Of a DNA stretch of 40,826 nt, positions 17,233 through 25,961 are shown one piece after another. The translations under genes were made by a program, and so were the position numbers. Source of the DNA: Myxococcales bacterium. GTDB taxonomy: Bacteria > Myxococcota > UBA727 > GCA-2721815. The notes beneath the pieces are model-generated. The model was not told the origin of the DNA. It did not search any database and saw only the letters and a program-made list of their open reading frames with translations. The DNA lies in NCBI GenBank assembly GCA_002721815.1, contig PBLQ01000055.1, positions 1-40,826 on the forward strand. Reading direction: 5' to 3'. Position 1 is the stretch's first letter; each line of letters begins with the position of its first letter.

Positions 17233-18087
17233 TTAGTCGTTGTAGTTGAAAACGCCGCGACCGGTTTTCCGGCCCAACCAACCTGCATCCACGTGTTGAC
17301 GCAACAAAGGGCATGGGCGGTATTTGCCATCACCCAAACCATCGTGAAGCACTTCCATGATGTACAAGCATGTATCGAGCCCGATAAAGTCAGCCAACGT
17401 CAAAGGCCCCATGGGATGATTGGCGCCGAGTTTCATGGTGGTGTCGATGTCCTCTGCGGAACCCACGCCTTCCATGAGGGTGTAAAATGCCTCGTTGATC
17501 ATCGGCATTAAAATACGATTGGCCAAAAACCCCGGGTAATCGCGACTCATGGTGGTAATTTTGCCCATTTTCTCCGCAAGTGCCTTCACTTGCGCAAAGG
17601 TTTCATCGGAGGTGGCGATGCCCCGAATGACCTCTACCAGTTTCATGATGGGCACAGGATTCATAAAATGCATGCCAATGAAATGTTCGGGTCGCTGGGT
17701 CGCCGCAGCCAAACGGGTGATGGAAATAGAAGACGTATTGCTCGCCAAAATTGCGCCCGCCGGCATTAAGCCGTCAAGTTCTCGAAATATTTTGGCTTTG
17801 AGCTCTTCGTTTTCGGTCACAGCCTCTACAACCAACTGCCGGTCACTGTGACTTTGCAAATCTTGGGTCCATTTGATGCGTGCAGCCGCAGCGTCCGCAT
17901 CTTCTTGGGTGATTTTTTCTTTTTTCACCAAACGGCCCAAACTTTTGGCCACACCGGCCTCGCCCTTGTCCAAAGACGCTTGGCTCACGTCAGTCACGAC
18001 CACGTCCAAGCCTGCCACTGCTGCCACCTGAGCGATGCCGGCCCCCATTTGGCCTGCGCCTACCACTCCGATTCGTTGAATATCCAT
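17233..18087 (-). CDS. hbd: 3-hydroxybutyryl-CoA dehydrogenase
   Basis: A 284-residue NAD(P)-dependent enzyme that interconverts 3-hydroxyacyl-CoA and 3-oxoacyl-CoA. The N-terminal Rossmann motif [11 protein letters not shown] is at residues 10-20. Later come [12 protein letters not shown], the catalytic His region [15 protein letters not shown], and the C-terminal domain with [18 protein letters not shown] and [14 protein letters not shown]. Its length fits the stand-alone monofunctional type (Hbd/PaaH) rather than the large fused FadB type. It lies 24 bases after the thiolase gene. Confidence 0.94.
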   Translation of the reverse strand: MDIQRIGVVGAGQMGAGIAQVAAVAGLDVVVTDVSQASLDKGEAGVAKSLGRLVKKEKITQEDADAAAARIKWTQDLQSHSDRQLVVEAVTENEELKAKIFRELDGLMPAGAILASNTSSISITRLAAATQRPEHFIGMHFMNPVPIMKLVEVIRGIATSDETFAQVKALAEKMGKITTMSRDYPGFLANRILMPMINEAFYTLMEGVGSAEDIDTTMKLGANHPMGPLTLADFIGLDTCLYIMEVLHDGLGDGKYRPCPLLRQHVDAGWLGRKTGRGVFNYND

Positions 18088-18111
18088 TTTTGTCTCCTCA
18101 CCGCATCTCAG

Positions 18112-19287
18112 TTAGGAACGCTGAACGATCAGCGCCACACCTTCGCCACCGCCAATGCACAATGATGCACACCCGGTTTTCAAGTTATCTTTTTCCATGA
18201 CCGAAAGCAGGGTCACCAAGATCCGTGCCCCGGAACAGCCGATGGGGTGCCCCAAACTCACGGCACCGCCCCAACAGTTCACCTTGTTGCGATCCAATTC
18301 GAGTTCGCGAATCGCCGCCATGGCCACCATGGAAAACGCTTCGTTGATTTCAAAACAATCGATGTCGTTCGCACTCATGTTAGCTGCTTCCAAAGCATTT
18401 TTCATGGCGCCCACGGGAGCCGTGGTGAACCAAGCGGGGTCTTGCGCAAACGTCCCGTCGCTCACCAAAGATGCCAAGATTGTACAGCCTCTTTTTTCCG
18501 CTTCTTCTCGACTCATCAAAATTAATGCTGCGGCGCCATCATTGATTTTTGAGGCATTCGCGGCGGTCACGGAGCCTTCTTTGCCAAACGCAGGTCTCAA
18601 ATCGCCCATTTTCTCAGGCCGGTACAATGGCGGCTCCTCGTCCTTGTCCACGACAGTGACGCCCTTACGGGTCTTGATTTCGACTGGCACGATTTCGTTA
18701 TCAAAAGAACCATCGGCCTGTGCTTGTTGCGCACGCTCATAGCTCTCTTTGGCAAATGTATCTTGCGCATCCCGGGTAATATCTAACTCCTTGGCACAAG
18801 AGTCACCAAAACCACCCATATGGGCATCACCATAAGGGTCCCACAGTCCGTCGTGAATCATGCTGTCGAGCGCTTTACCGTGGCCCATCCGCATGCCATC
18901 ACGGGCCGTCGGCAACAAATAAGGAGCGTTGGACATGCTTTCCATACCACCGGCCACCACCACGTTGGCTTGGCCCAGTGCGATGGATTGTCGTGCCAGC
19001 ATGACGGCTTTCAAACCAGAGCCACACACTTTGTTGATGGTCATGCAAGGCGTTTTGGTGGGCAAGCCAGCGTACAGTGCCGCCTGTCGGGCAGGTGCCT
19101 GACCCACACCAGCGCTCAACACTTCTCCCATGATCACTTCATCCACATCTTCTGATGAAACGCCTGCATTCTTGAGTGCACCAGCAATGGCCACCGCCCC
19201 AAGTTGCGGCGCAGTTTTGGCCGACAAGGCGCCTTGAAATCGTCCAATGGCAGTTCGCGCTTTTCCAACAATTACAACTTCTCGCAT
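18112..19287 (-). CDS. Acetyl-CoA C-acetyltransferase (thiolase)
   Basis: A 391-residue thiolase that joins or splits acetyl-CoA and acetoacetyl-CoA. The nucleophilic Cys is in KVCGSGLKAV (residue 88). The second active-site elements are NEAF, GGAVSLGHPIGCSGAR (His) and CIGGGEGVA (Cys). The frame is open for another 38 codons upstream, but ATG 19287 has a perfect GGAGG six bases ahead and gives the normal N-terminus MREVVIVGKARTAIG. It is the first gene of the acyl-CoA operon; its promoter should lie in the 145 bases before it (19288-19432), where no clear consensus promoter was seen. Confidence 0.95.
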   Translation of the reverse strand: MREVVIVGKARTAIGRFQGALSAKTAPQLGAVAIAGALKNAGVSSEDVDEVIMGEVLSAGVGQAPARQAALYAGLPTKTPCMTINKVCGSGLKAVMLARQSIALGQANVVVAGGMESMSNAPYLLPTARDGMRMGHGKALDSMIHDGLWDPYGDAHMGGFGDSCAKELDITRDAQDTFAKESYERAQQAQADGSFDNEIVPVEIKTRKGVTVVDKDEEPPLYRPEKMGDLRPAFGKEGSVTAANASKINDGAAALILMSREEAEKRGCTILASLVSDGTFAQDPAWFTTAPVGAMKNALEAANMSANDIDCFEINEAFSMVAMAAIRELELDRNKVNCWGGAVSLGHPIGCSGARILVTLLSVMEKDNLKTGCASLCIGGGEGVALIVQRS

Positions 19288-19432
19288 GTTCTTCCTCCAT
19301 GGGCTTCCACGCCCAGAAAACACCGCAAATGACGTTGTTGGCCTAACATGCAGATGGCTGGGACACAACGAGGGCCGCAACCCAGGGTTCGGGCACCACA
19401 CCCAGCGTGTCTTTCTTAAAAGTTATTTAAAA

Positions 19433-20497
19433 TTAGCCATTTGAAGGAGGGCTTGGGGGTTTTAGCTCTCCGGTTTCCATGAGCAGTTCCATTCTTCTGC
19501 GCATGAGCTGACGCCTTTCGAGCCCCTGGGCCAAGGCACAGCGTTTAGAAATGGCGTCCAAGAGGAGTTTTTGATCTCCGATTTCTTCCATGCATTCCAG
19601 GTATTCGCCCCAAGCTTCCCGATCATCTTTGTCCACATCGATGATGCGTTCGAAGTAACCGGAGGCTTTGTAAGGATCGTCTAAGCCCAAACGCGTGATG
19701 CTGCCAAGCTCCATGAGGACCTCTCGTTTGTCCTCACCTTCGCTCAGTGCTTCCTCCATCTCCAAAACTTGAATCATGCTTTCGTAGTGTTCGCCCCCAC
19801 GAAGGGCTCGGATAACTTCTGCTCGCAGGTCATTTTGCGAACGCCACAACAGCTCCGTGCGCTCCACGCGAACAAGAGGTTCCGGCTCAGGATCACCAAA
19901 ACATGAAATTAAATCTGCGATGGCATGGAGCTTGTCGCCTCTTGCTTCTTCGTGGTCTTCGGAGAGATTTTGAAACTCGAGCCATAAGTTATTAATTGCA
20001 GAAAGCCATTCTGGGTTGTCGTCGCCACCACCCACCCCGTGAGCGGCTTCAGCATCATCGAACGAAACTGCTTTTTGGGTTTGCCCCCAGGGCCCATGAA
20101 TTACTTTTGCCCTTTGCATCTCTGCCCGCTCTTCGGGGCTCATGGCATCTAAAGCTTCGATGTGTTTTTCCACCTGCGCCATCAAAACAAAAAGGTCTCC
20201 AGGGTCTGCTGCATTCTCCGCCGCAAATCGAAAGCAGGCCAATGCCAAATGGGGCCGGTTCATCACCCCCCAAAGGGTGTCGCCCGCTTGTTGCGCGCAC
20301 CAAGCCGCTTGCTCTTTTTCGGGAGCCGTTTTCGCTAAAACAATGTTGGCCCGCACCCACGATTTGCGACTTTGCATCACTTGCACACACCGTCTCAGGG
20401 CCAGCAGCGCATCTTCCCAAGGCGCACCATGTTTGAGCGCTCTAAGCCAAGCGTCAAAGGTGGTGTCGATGGGTGGGGTGCCAGTCTCGGATGTCAT
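19433..20497 (-). CDS. Helical-repeat (TPR-like) protein
   Basis: A 354-residue cytoplasmic-looking protein with no signal peptide. It is mostly amphipathic helices in TPR-like pairs, for example NRPHLALACFRFAAENAADPGDLFVLM and DDPYKASGYFERIIDVDKDDREAWGEYLECMEEIGD. A central acidic/Gly linker (AAHGVGGGDDNPEW) separates an N-terminal from a C-terminal helical block. ATG 20497 has GAGG upstream. It is on the same strand as the acyl-CoA operon, but a 145-base gap separates them. The role is unknown; such repeats usually mediate protein contacts. Confidence 0.75.
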   Translation of the reverse strand: MTSETGTPPIDTTFDAWLRALKHGAPWEDALLALRRCVQVMQSRKSWVRANIVLAKTAPEKEQAAWCAQQAGDTLWGVMNRPHLALACFRFAAENAADPGDLFVLMAQVEKHIEALDAMSPEERAEMQRAKVIHGPWGQTQKAVSFDDAEAAHGVGGGDDNPEWLSAINNLWLEFQNLSEDHEEARGDKLHAIADLISCFGDPEPEPLVRVERTELLWRSQNDLRAEVIRALRGGEHYESMIQVLEMEEALSEGEDKREVLMELGSITRLGLDDPYKASGYFERIIDVDKDDREAWGEYLECMEEIGDQKLLLDAISKRCALAQGLERRQLMRRRMELLMETGELKPPSPPSNG

Positions 20498-20610
20498 ATC
20501 GTCCTCATGAAGGATTTTTCAGGAGATTCATACACCCAAACAGGGGGGCAAATAAAGGAAATGACCCCCTGTGGGTTGCCTTCTCTATGAAGTCGTAGCA
20601 CAGTGCGGCC

Positions 20611-20844
20611 ATGTTCGAATCATCCATCGATATGGTCTTCACCCTGCTCATTGTGGCAGCCGCCATTTTTTACTCCTCACGGCATTTCCTCCGTAAGGAC
20701 CAACTGCCTGAATTCCTTGAAAGCCTGCTCACCCATCACGCCAAGGCGCTGGCATTCGTGCTCTTGGGCTGCGTGGCGATTCTGGTGTTTTTTGGCCTAT
20801 TTTCAATACTTTACACCACTACTGGACAAACGCCGGGCCCCTAA
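20611..20844 (+). CDS. Small membrane protein, two transmembrane segments
   Basis: A 77-residue frame on the plus strand between two minus-strand operons. It has two hydrophobic stretches (MVFTLLIVAAAIFYSS, and AFVLLGCVAILVFFGLFSILY) separated by a charged loop (RHFLRKDQLPEFLESLLTHHAK). This is a believable two-helix hairpin rather than random coding. No convincing Shine-Dalgarno precedes ATG 20611, so the call is moderate. It ends 21 bases from the convergent purF stop. Confidence 0.5.
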   Translation: MFESSIDMVFTLLIVAAAIFYSSRHFLRKDQLPEFLESLLTHHAKALAFVLLGCVAILVFFGLFSILYTTTGQTPGP

Positions 20845-20865
20845 CAAATCGGGACTGGCTGCGCC

Positions 20866-22356
20866 TTAAGCGGTGGGTGAGTCTGCCGCTGATTTCGCGC
20901 TGTCGCTCCGCGCTTGGCCCAAATGCTGGAGATACTCTTGTTGGACATCTCCGGTCACGTATTTGCCTGAAAACACCGAATCCTCGAATTCGGTGATCAG
21001 CGCATTGCCCTCCACCCCACATTTAATGAGATCTTCGAGATCTTGGTAGATCAGCCAGTCGGCCCCAATCGCTTGGCGAACGGCCTCCACATCGCGATCA
21101 TGGGCGATCAGCTCATTGGCAGCCGGCATATCGATGCCATAAACGTTGGGGTAACGAATGGGTGGCGCAGCCGATGCAAAGTAAACATTTTTCGCCCCTG
21201 CTTCACGCGCCATTCGAATGATTTCTTGGCTGGTGGTCCCCCGCACAATGGAATCATCCACCAACAAAACATTCTTACCCCTGAATTCTAGAGGGATGGG
21301 GTTCAGTTTCTGTCGCACGGATTTTTTGCGAATGGCTTGCCCCGGCATGATGAACGTACGACCGATGTAGCGGTTTTTTATGAACCCCTCGCGAAACTTC
21401 ACGCCCAAATGATAGGCCACTTGAATGGCGGCTGTTCGGCTCGTATCAGGAATTGGAATCACAACGTCAATATCGTTATCTGGACGCATGCGAAGTATTT
21501 TTTGGGCCAAGTAGTTGCCCATGCGCAGGCGACTTTTGTACACCGAAATACCCTCGATGATTGAATCCGGTCTGGCAAAGTAAACGTATTCAAAAATACA
21601 GGGGTTATGCGCAAATCGTTCAGCACATTGCTCACGAAAGACTTGTCCGGTACGCCCCTCTTGAATCACCAAGGCTTCGCCAGGCGCCAAGTCACCCGTC
21701 AGAGAAAAGCCCAATGCGTCCAAGGCGACGGACTCTGATGCCACCATGTGCTCCACCCCCGCCTCTGTGGTACGCGAACCAAAGACCAGTGGACGAATCC
21801 CGTTGGGGTCGCGAAATGCGAACAGACCAAACCCGGGAATCATGGCCACGACGGCATAAGCGCCTTTGCAACGTTCGTGTACCCGACGAATGGCTTTAAA
21901 AATATGCTTGGCCTCTAAAACATCCACCGCTTGCTCTGCCAATTCGTGGGCCAGAACATTGAGAAGGATTTCGGAGTCGGAACGGGTATTGAGATGGCGA
22001 TGGTTGCCCGTGAGCAAAGACGCCTTCAAACTTTCTTGATTGGTGAGATTCCCATTGTGGCTCAATGCAATGCCGTAAGGGTAGTTCACATACATGGGCT
22101 GTGCTTCAAGCGCACTTGACGTACCAGCCGTGGGATAACGCACATGGCCGATGCCCAAATTACCGATGAGTTCGTGAATGTCGCGGGTTCGAAAGACATC
22201 CTTAACCAAACCATTGTCTTTGCGCAGAAAGATGCGTTCGCCCCCAGTGGTGGCAATCCCCGCCGCATCTTGGCCACGATGTTGCAGGACGGTGAGCGCG
22301 TCGTAGATTCTCAAGTTAACGGGATCGGTTCCCAATATTCCAACGATGCCACACAT
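20866..22356 (-). CDS. purF: Amidophosphoribosyltransferase
   Basis: First committed step of purine synthesis: glutamine amide nitrogen is moved onto PRPP. The 496-residue enzyme starts MCGIVG, so Cys2 becomes the N-terminal nucleophile without a propeptide, as in the E. coli type. The glutaminase part has [19 protein letters not shown] and RDPNGIRPL. The PRPP-binding motif [17 protein letters not shown] is in the C-terminal half. ATG 22356 has GGGAG upstream. It is the last gene of purS-purQ-purL-purF, 43 bases after purL. Confidence 0.97.
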   Translation of the reverse strand: MCGIVGILGTDPVNLRIYDALTVLQHRGQDAAGIATTGGERIFLRKDNGLVKDVFRTRDIHELIGNLGIGHVRYPTAGTSSALEAQPMYVNYPYGIALSHNGNLTNQESLKASLLTGNHRHLNTRSDSEILLNVLAHELAEQAVDVLEAKHIFKAIRRVHERCKGAYAVVAMIPGFGLFAFRDPNGIRPLVFGSRTTEAGVEHMVASESVALDALGFSLTGDLAPGEALVIQEGRTGQVFREQCAERFAHNPCIFEYVYFARPDSIIEGISVYKSRLRMGNYLAQKILRMRPDNDIDVVIPIPDTSRTAAIQVAYHLGVKFREGFIKNRYIGRTFIMPGQAIRKKSVRQKLNPIPLEFRGKNVLLVDDSIVRGTTSQEIIRMAREAGAKNVYFASAAPPIRYPNVYGIDMPAANELIAHDRDVEAVRQAIGADWLIYQDLEDLIKCGVEGNALITEFEDSVFSGKYVTGDVQQEYLQHLGQARSDSAKSAADSPTA

Positions 22357-22399
22357 GCAGGTCTCCCTTTGCTTTAAACACCAAACGAGATTCAGAACG

Positions 22400-24658
22400 T
22401 TAAGCTACAACCTCGGGAATCGTACGGTCAAACAATTGTTGCAGCTCTTTGAGCGGTTTTTGAACCACCCTGTCTTGTCCAGCGTGAACACTAAAATTTT
22501 CATCAGTGCTGACCTGACCGATCACTTCTAAAGGCAATGCTGAGGCACTGCTTCTTAATTCAGCCACGTGTTCTTTCGACACCGCGAGCAGAACCGACGG
22601 CTTGTCTTCGCCAAAAAGTACGCCATGCAAACCATCGCCATTTTCAGGGATGAGATGCTCAGGCAAATGAAGATGCACACCCGTTTGGCTCGCCAAAGCC
22701 AAGCGCAAAGCAGCAAAGCTGAGTCCACCTTGCTCGACCACCGCAGCCGCGTGCACCTTGTCTGATTTCACCGCCGCACGGGTCCAATCCGACAAAGTGG
22801 CCACATCACCCAAATCCCAATCTTTGACATGGCCCACATTGGTTTTCAAAGAAGCATGGATGGCCTCACTGCCCTCCACTTCGGTGGCGGACCAGCCGGC
22901 CAAGACCAAGACATCGTTGGGTTGCATTTGGTGAAAACCCACCGCTTGGTCTGGGTCCTCATGCACGCCCACCGTGGCCACTGTGGGTGTGGGTAAAACG
23001 GCCGTACCATCAGTTTCATTGTATAAGCTTACATTGCCTGAAACCACCGGTACTTCCAGTGCTTTACCTGCGTCAGCAATGCCATCGATGCCTTCGACCA
23101 TTTGCCACATAATCCGAGGGTTCTCGGGAGAACCGTAATTCAAGCAATCAGACAAGCCCAACGCGCGCGCACCGGTGGCCGCCAGGCGCAGTACACCGTT
23201 CGCCACCGCACGACGACCACATTCTCGAGGGTTCGCCAGACCTTTTCGGCCGTCTGCTTCGATGGCCACCGCAATGGTTTTTCCGCATTGAGGCACCTCG
23301 ACCAATGCGGCACCCGCTTGTCCAGGACCAATTCGCGTTCCAGCTCCAATGGTGTGGTCATATTGAGAGGTCACCCATTTTTTTGAAGCCAACGTACCGG
23401 AGCCCACCAAATCGTCCACCACGTCGTCTGGTTTTTTCTGTAGAAAAAGACGATGATCTTCTTCGGCCAATCTTAACGCGCTTTTGGGTGCCTCATAGGG
23501 ACGATGGTACTTTGGCGCTTCATCGGCCAAAGCCCGCGCCGGTAACACGCCCCATTCTTCACCGTGCCAATTCAAACGCACACAACCATCATCGGTCACT
23601 CTGCCGATTTGAATGCAGTCGAGGTCCCATTTGCCATAAATTTCTTTTAATCGTTGTTCTGCGCCTTCTTCAGCCACCAACAACATTCGTTCCTGACTCT
23701 CGGACAACATGATTTCATAAGGCGTCATTCCCGTTTCGCGCATGGGAACTTTATCGAGGTCCAGAGAAATCCCCCCCCCCGCTCGTGAAGCCATCTCGAA
23801 AGACGAAGAGGTCAAACCGGCCGCGCCCATATCCTGGATGCCCACCAACAGATTTTCTTTAAATGTTTCGAGACAAGCTTCTAAAAGTAATTTTTCTTTA
23901 AAGGGGTCGCCCACCTGAACAGTGGGGCGTTTTTGTTCGCTGTCTTCGTCAAAAACGTCAGATGCCATGGTGGCGCCATGAATGCCATCACGACCCGTTT
24001 TTGCCCCCACATAAAAAACAGGATTGCCAACGCCTTCTGCCACGCCTAGGAAAATCCCATCGTGCTTGACCACACCCGCGGCAAAAGCATTGACCAAAAT
24101 GTTACCGTTATAAGATGAATCAAAAGCCACATTGGAAACCACCGTGGGAACACCAAAGCAATTGCCATAATGGCCAATGCCGGCAACCACACCTTTCATG
24201 AGATGGGCTGTCTTCGCATGTTTTTCTTCGCCAAACCGCAAAAGATTCATGGCAGCAACGGGACGCGCTCCCATGGTAAAAACATCACGTAAAATTCCAC
24301 CCACCCCTGTAGCCGCGCCTTGGAAAGGCTCGATAAATGAGGGATGGTTGTGGCTTTCAACCTTAAAACACACGCCCCAGTTGTCGCCGATGTCAACGAT
24401 GCCTGCATTTTCCCCTGGGCCCTGCAACACGTGCGGCCCCTCCGTGGGCAATCGAGCCAAATGGGCGCGACTGCTCTTGTAGGAACAATGCTCGCTCCAC
24501 ATGGATCCGATGATGCCCAACTCAAGCTTGTTGGGGGTACGGCCCAAGATAGACACTGCCATTTCGTATTCTTTGTCGGTCAAACTGGCATCAGCCGCGT
24601 GAGACGGGTCGGTGAGATCTTGGTCTTGCAAATGGACGTAAGGTTTTAACTCAGACAT
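22400..24658 (-). CDS. purL: Phosphoribosylformylglycinamidine synthase subunit II
   Basis: The small-type PurL (about 752 residues) makes FGAM from FGAR and ATP, taking ammonia from PurQ with PurS as a bridge. Family landmarks: [17 protein letters not shown] at the N-terminus, [54 protein letters not shown] and [12 protein letters not shown] 24658 is chosen with AGGTG six bases upstream; GTG 24667, three codons earlier, is possible. It starts just after the purQ stop. A C9 run (complement of a G run) at about 23770 lies inside the gene but the frame is intact there. Confidence 0.97.
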   Translation of the reverse strand: MSELKPYVHLQDQDLTDPSHAADASLTDKEYEMAVSILGRTPNKLELGIIGSMWSEHCSYKSSRAHLARLPTEGPHVLQGPGENAGIVDIGDNWGVCFKVESHNHPSFIEPFQGAATGVGGILRDVFTMGARPVAAMNLLRFGEEKHAKTAHLMKGVVAGIGHYGNCFGVPTVVSNVAFDSSYNGNILVNAFAAGVVKHDGIFLGVAEGVGNPVFYVGAKTGRDGIHGATMASDVFDEDSEQKRPTVQVGDPFKEKLLLEACLETFKENLLVGIQDMGAAGLTSSSFEMASRAGGGISLDLDKVPMRETGMTPYEIMLSESQERMLLVAEEGAEQRLKEIYGKWDLDCIQIGRVTDDGCVRLNWHGEEWGVLPARALADEAPKYHRPYEAPKSALRLAEEDHRLFLQKKPDDVVDDLVGSGTLASKKWVTSQYDHTIGAGTRIGPGQAGAALVEVPQCGKTIAVAIEADGRKGLANPRECGRRAVANGVLRLAATGARALGLSDCLNYGSPENPRIMWQMVEGIDGIADAGKALEVPVVSGNVSLYNETDGTAVLPTPTVATVGVHEDPDQAVGFHQMQPNDVLVLAGWSATEVEGSEAIHASLKTNVGHVKDWDLGDVATLSDWTRAAVKSDKVHAAAVVEQGGLSFAALRLALASQTGVHLHLPEHLIPENGDGLHGVLFGEDKPSVLLAVSKEHVAELRSSASALPLEVIGQVSTDENFSVHAGQDRVVQKPLKELQQLFDRTIPEVVA

Positions 24659-24667
24659 GTTGGACAC

Positions 24668-25354
24668 CTATAGGTTTTCGGCCAAGGTTTTCAATAAGGG
24701 CAAGCCGTCTTGGCCTCCCAACCGGGATTCTGAACGTCGTTCGGGATGTGGCATCATGCCCAAAACGTTGCGATTGGGGCCGCCAATAATGCCAGCAATA
24801 CCATTTCGCGAACCGTTGAGAGTGCCGTGCCCGTCTGCGTCTTTGGCGATGTAACGAAACGCAACGCGTTTATCGGCCTCAAGCGCTTGAATGATTTCTT
24901 CACTGGCGAAATAATTACCATCGTGATGTGCCACCGGCAATTGGATTTGTTCTTGGGTTTCATAGCCACGCATGAATCCGTCAGAAGTGCCTACGGCTTC
25001 AAGCCCGACCACATCACAAGCGAACAAACCATGGTGGTTGGGCATCAATGCACCGGGCAGCAAACCCACCTCGCACAATACTTGAAACCCGTTACAAACA
25101 CCGAGGACTTTGCCGCCCTTTTCGGCAAAATCTTTCACCGCAGCCATGATGGGTTGATGTGCCGCCATGGCACCACAGCGAAGGTAGTCACCATACGAGA
25201 AGCCCCCAGGGATAAAGATGCTCTGGGTGTCTGCGGGCAAAGCCACATCTTGGTGCCAAACTTCAACGGTCTTAGCCCCCACCACATTTTGCATCACATG
25301 GAGTGAGTCTCTAAAACAGTTGCTTCCGGGAAATCGAATGATTGCAACAGTCAT
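24668..25354 (-). CDS. purQ: Phosphoribosylformylglycinamidine synthase subunit I (glutaminase)
   Basis: A 228-residue class I glutamine amidotransferase that supplies ammonia to PurL. The nucleophile Cys is in GVCNGFQVL. The catalytic His/Glu pair is in MMPHPERRSE. The N-terminus, VAIIRFPGSNC, is typical of PurQ. It starts 3 bases after the end of the restored purS frame and ends just before purL, so all three subunits of the complex are encoded in order. Confidence 0.97.
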   Translation of the reverse strand: MTVAIIRFPGSNCFRDSLHVMQNVVGAKTVEVWHQDVALPADTQSIFIPGGFSYGDYLRCGAMAAHQPIMAAVKDFAEKGGKVLGVCNGFQVLCEVGLLPGALMPNHHGLFACDVVGLEAVGTSDGFMRGYETQEQIQLPVAHHDGNYFASEEIIQALEADKRVAFRYIAKDADGHGTLNGSRNGIAGIIGGPNRNVLGMMPHPERRSESRLGGQDGLPLLKTLAENL

Positions 25355-25357
25355 GGC

Positions 25358-25605
25358 TTACGCTTCTTCAAGAATTTTGATTTTGAAATCTTCCATCACA
25401 GGATTGGCCAAAAGTTTTCGCTCATGGATCCCAGACGCGCGATGGCCTCTTCATGGCTTTGGTCTTCGAGTTCTAAATGAACCACTTTGCCCACCCGTAC
25501 CTTCTGGGCATCGGTGAAGCCCAATCGATGAAGGGATTGTAAGACCGCTTGGCCTTGGGGATCTAAAACCGCCGGATTTAACGTAATCTGTATTTCTGCT
25601 TTCAC
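25358..25605 (-). CDS. purS: Phosphoribosylformylglycinamidine synthase subunit PurS, frameshifted
   Basis: PurS is the small subunit that bridges PurQ and PurL. Translation starts at GTG 25605 after a perfect AGGAGG with 6-base spacing. The N-terminal part (KAEIQITLNPAVLDPQGQAVLQSLHRLGF and KVRVGKVVHLEL) is typical. As given, the frame runs into TGA at 25396 after 69 residues (ending SENFWPIL). Adding one A to the AAAA run at minus-strand 25418-25415 restores SEKLLANPVMEDF followed by KIKILEEA and a stop at 25358. That makes 82 residues, the normal length and C-terminus. A one-base deletion or a homopolymer error is therefore near certain. The coordinates given are for the restored frame. 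Confidence 0.92.
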
Positions 25606-25961
25606 CTGGCACCTCCTGGTAAGGGGTATCTGCTATGGCCTGCACCGTAAATGCTCAAGGGGTCGGCCACGGACAGGTCTGAATTTTGCTATCCTGTCAC
25701 ATTGGAAACACGTCAAAAGCAGCCTTTAGAAGGCTGTTTTATGCTTGAGAACACATCATTTCCTCGTAAATACAGTAACTTAAAGGTTGTTTGCGCTGTC
25801 GCACCGCCCTGACCTGCCTGCGCCTTTGTCCGAGGATAAAACGCCTTCTCAGCGGGTTCTTTTTTCGAGGTCATAAGGGCGAATTTTGGCCTGCCAGCCT
25901 TGGCCCGCATACCGGTTCAGTTTATCCTTTGGAGGAGTCGTTCAAACGGGGAGAACCAGCC
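25606..25961. other. Divergent intergenic region between purS and the giant lipoprotein
   Basis: These 356 bases hold the purS Shine-Dalgarno at the left edge, a symmetrical hairpin at 25716-25740 and the leader of the plus-strand lipoprotein at the right (GGGGAG about 9 bases before ATG 25962). Promoters for both directions are expected here, but no convincing -35/-10 pair was seen. The plus-strand frame is open back to 25791, but that stretch does not look like protein. Confidence 0.6.
25716..25740. terminator. Symmetrical terminator-like hairpin between divergent genes
   Basis: AAAAGCAGCCTT-tag-AAGGCTGTTTT forms a 7-bp GC-containing stem (25720-25726 with 25730-25736), extended by A/T pairs, with a T run on either strand. 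It would work as a terminator in both directions. As no gene ends here, it may be an attenuator in the leader of the purS operon or an insulator. Confidence 0.55.

Noticed and set aside
19288-19401. N-terminal extension of the thiolase
   Set aside because: ATG 19287 has a perfect GGAGG and the canonical thiolase N-terminus; the extension has no family match.
23769-23779. Cytosine homopolymer in purL as a phase-variation tract
   Set aside because: The purL frame is intact and a purine biosynthesis enzyme is an unlikely phase-variable gene; noted only as an error-prone spot.
25396-25420. Programmed ribosomal frameshift in purS
   Set aside because: The site GAAAACTTTTGG is not a classical slippery heptamer, and no stimulatory structure was evident; a lost A in a run is simpler.
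25791-25961. N-terminal extension of the giant lipoprotein
   Set aside because: The internal ATG 25962 has a Shine-Dalgarno and gives a proper lipoprotein signal; the extension would bury it and lacks protein-like composition.
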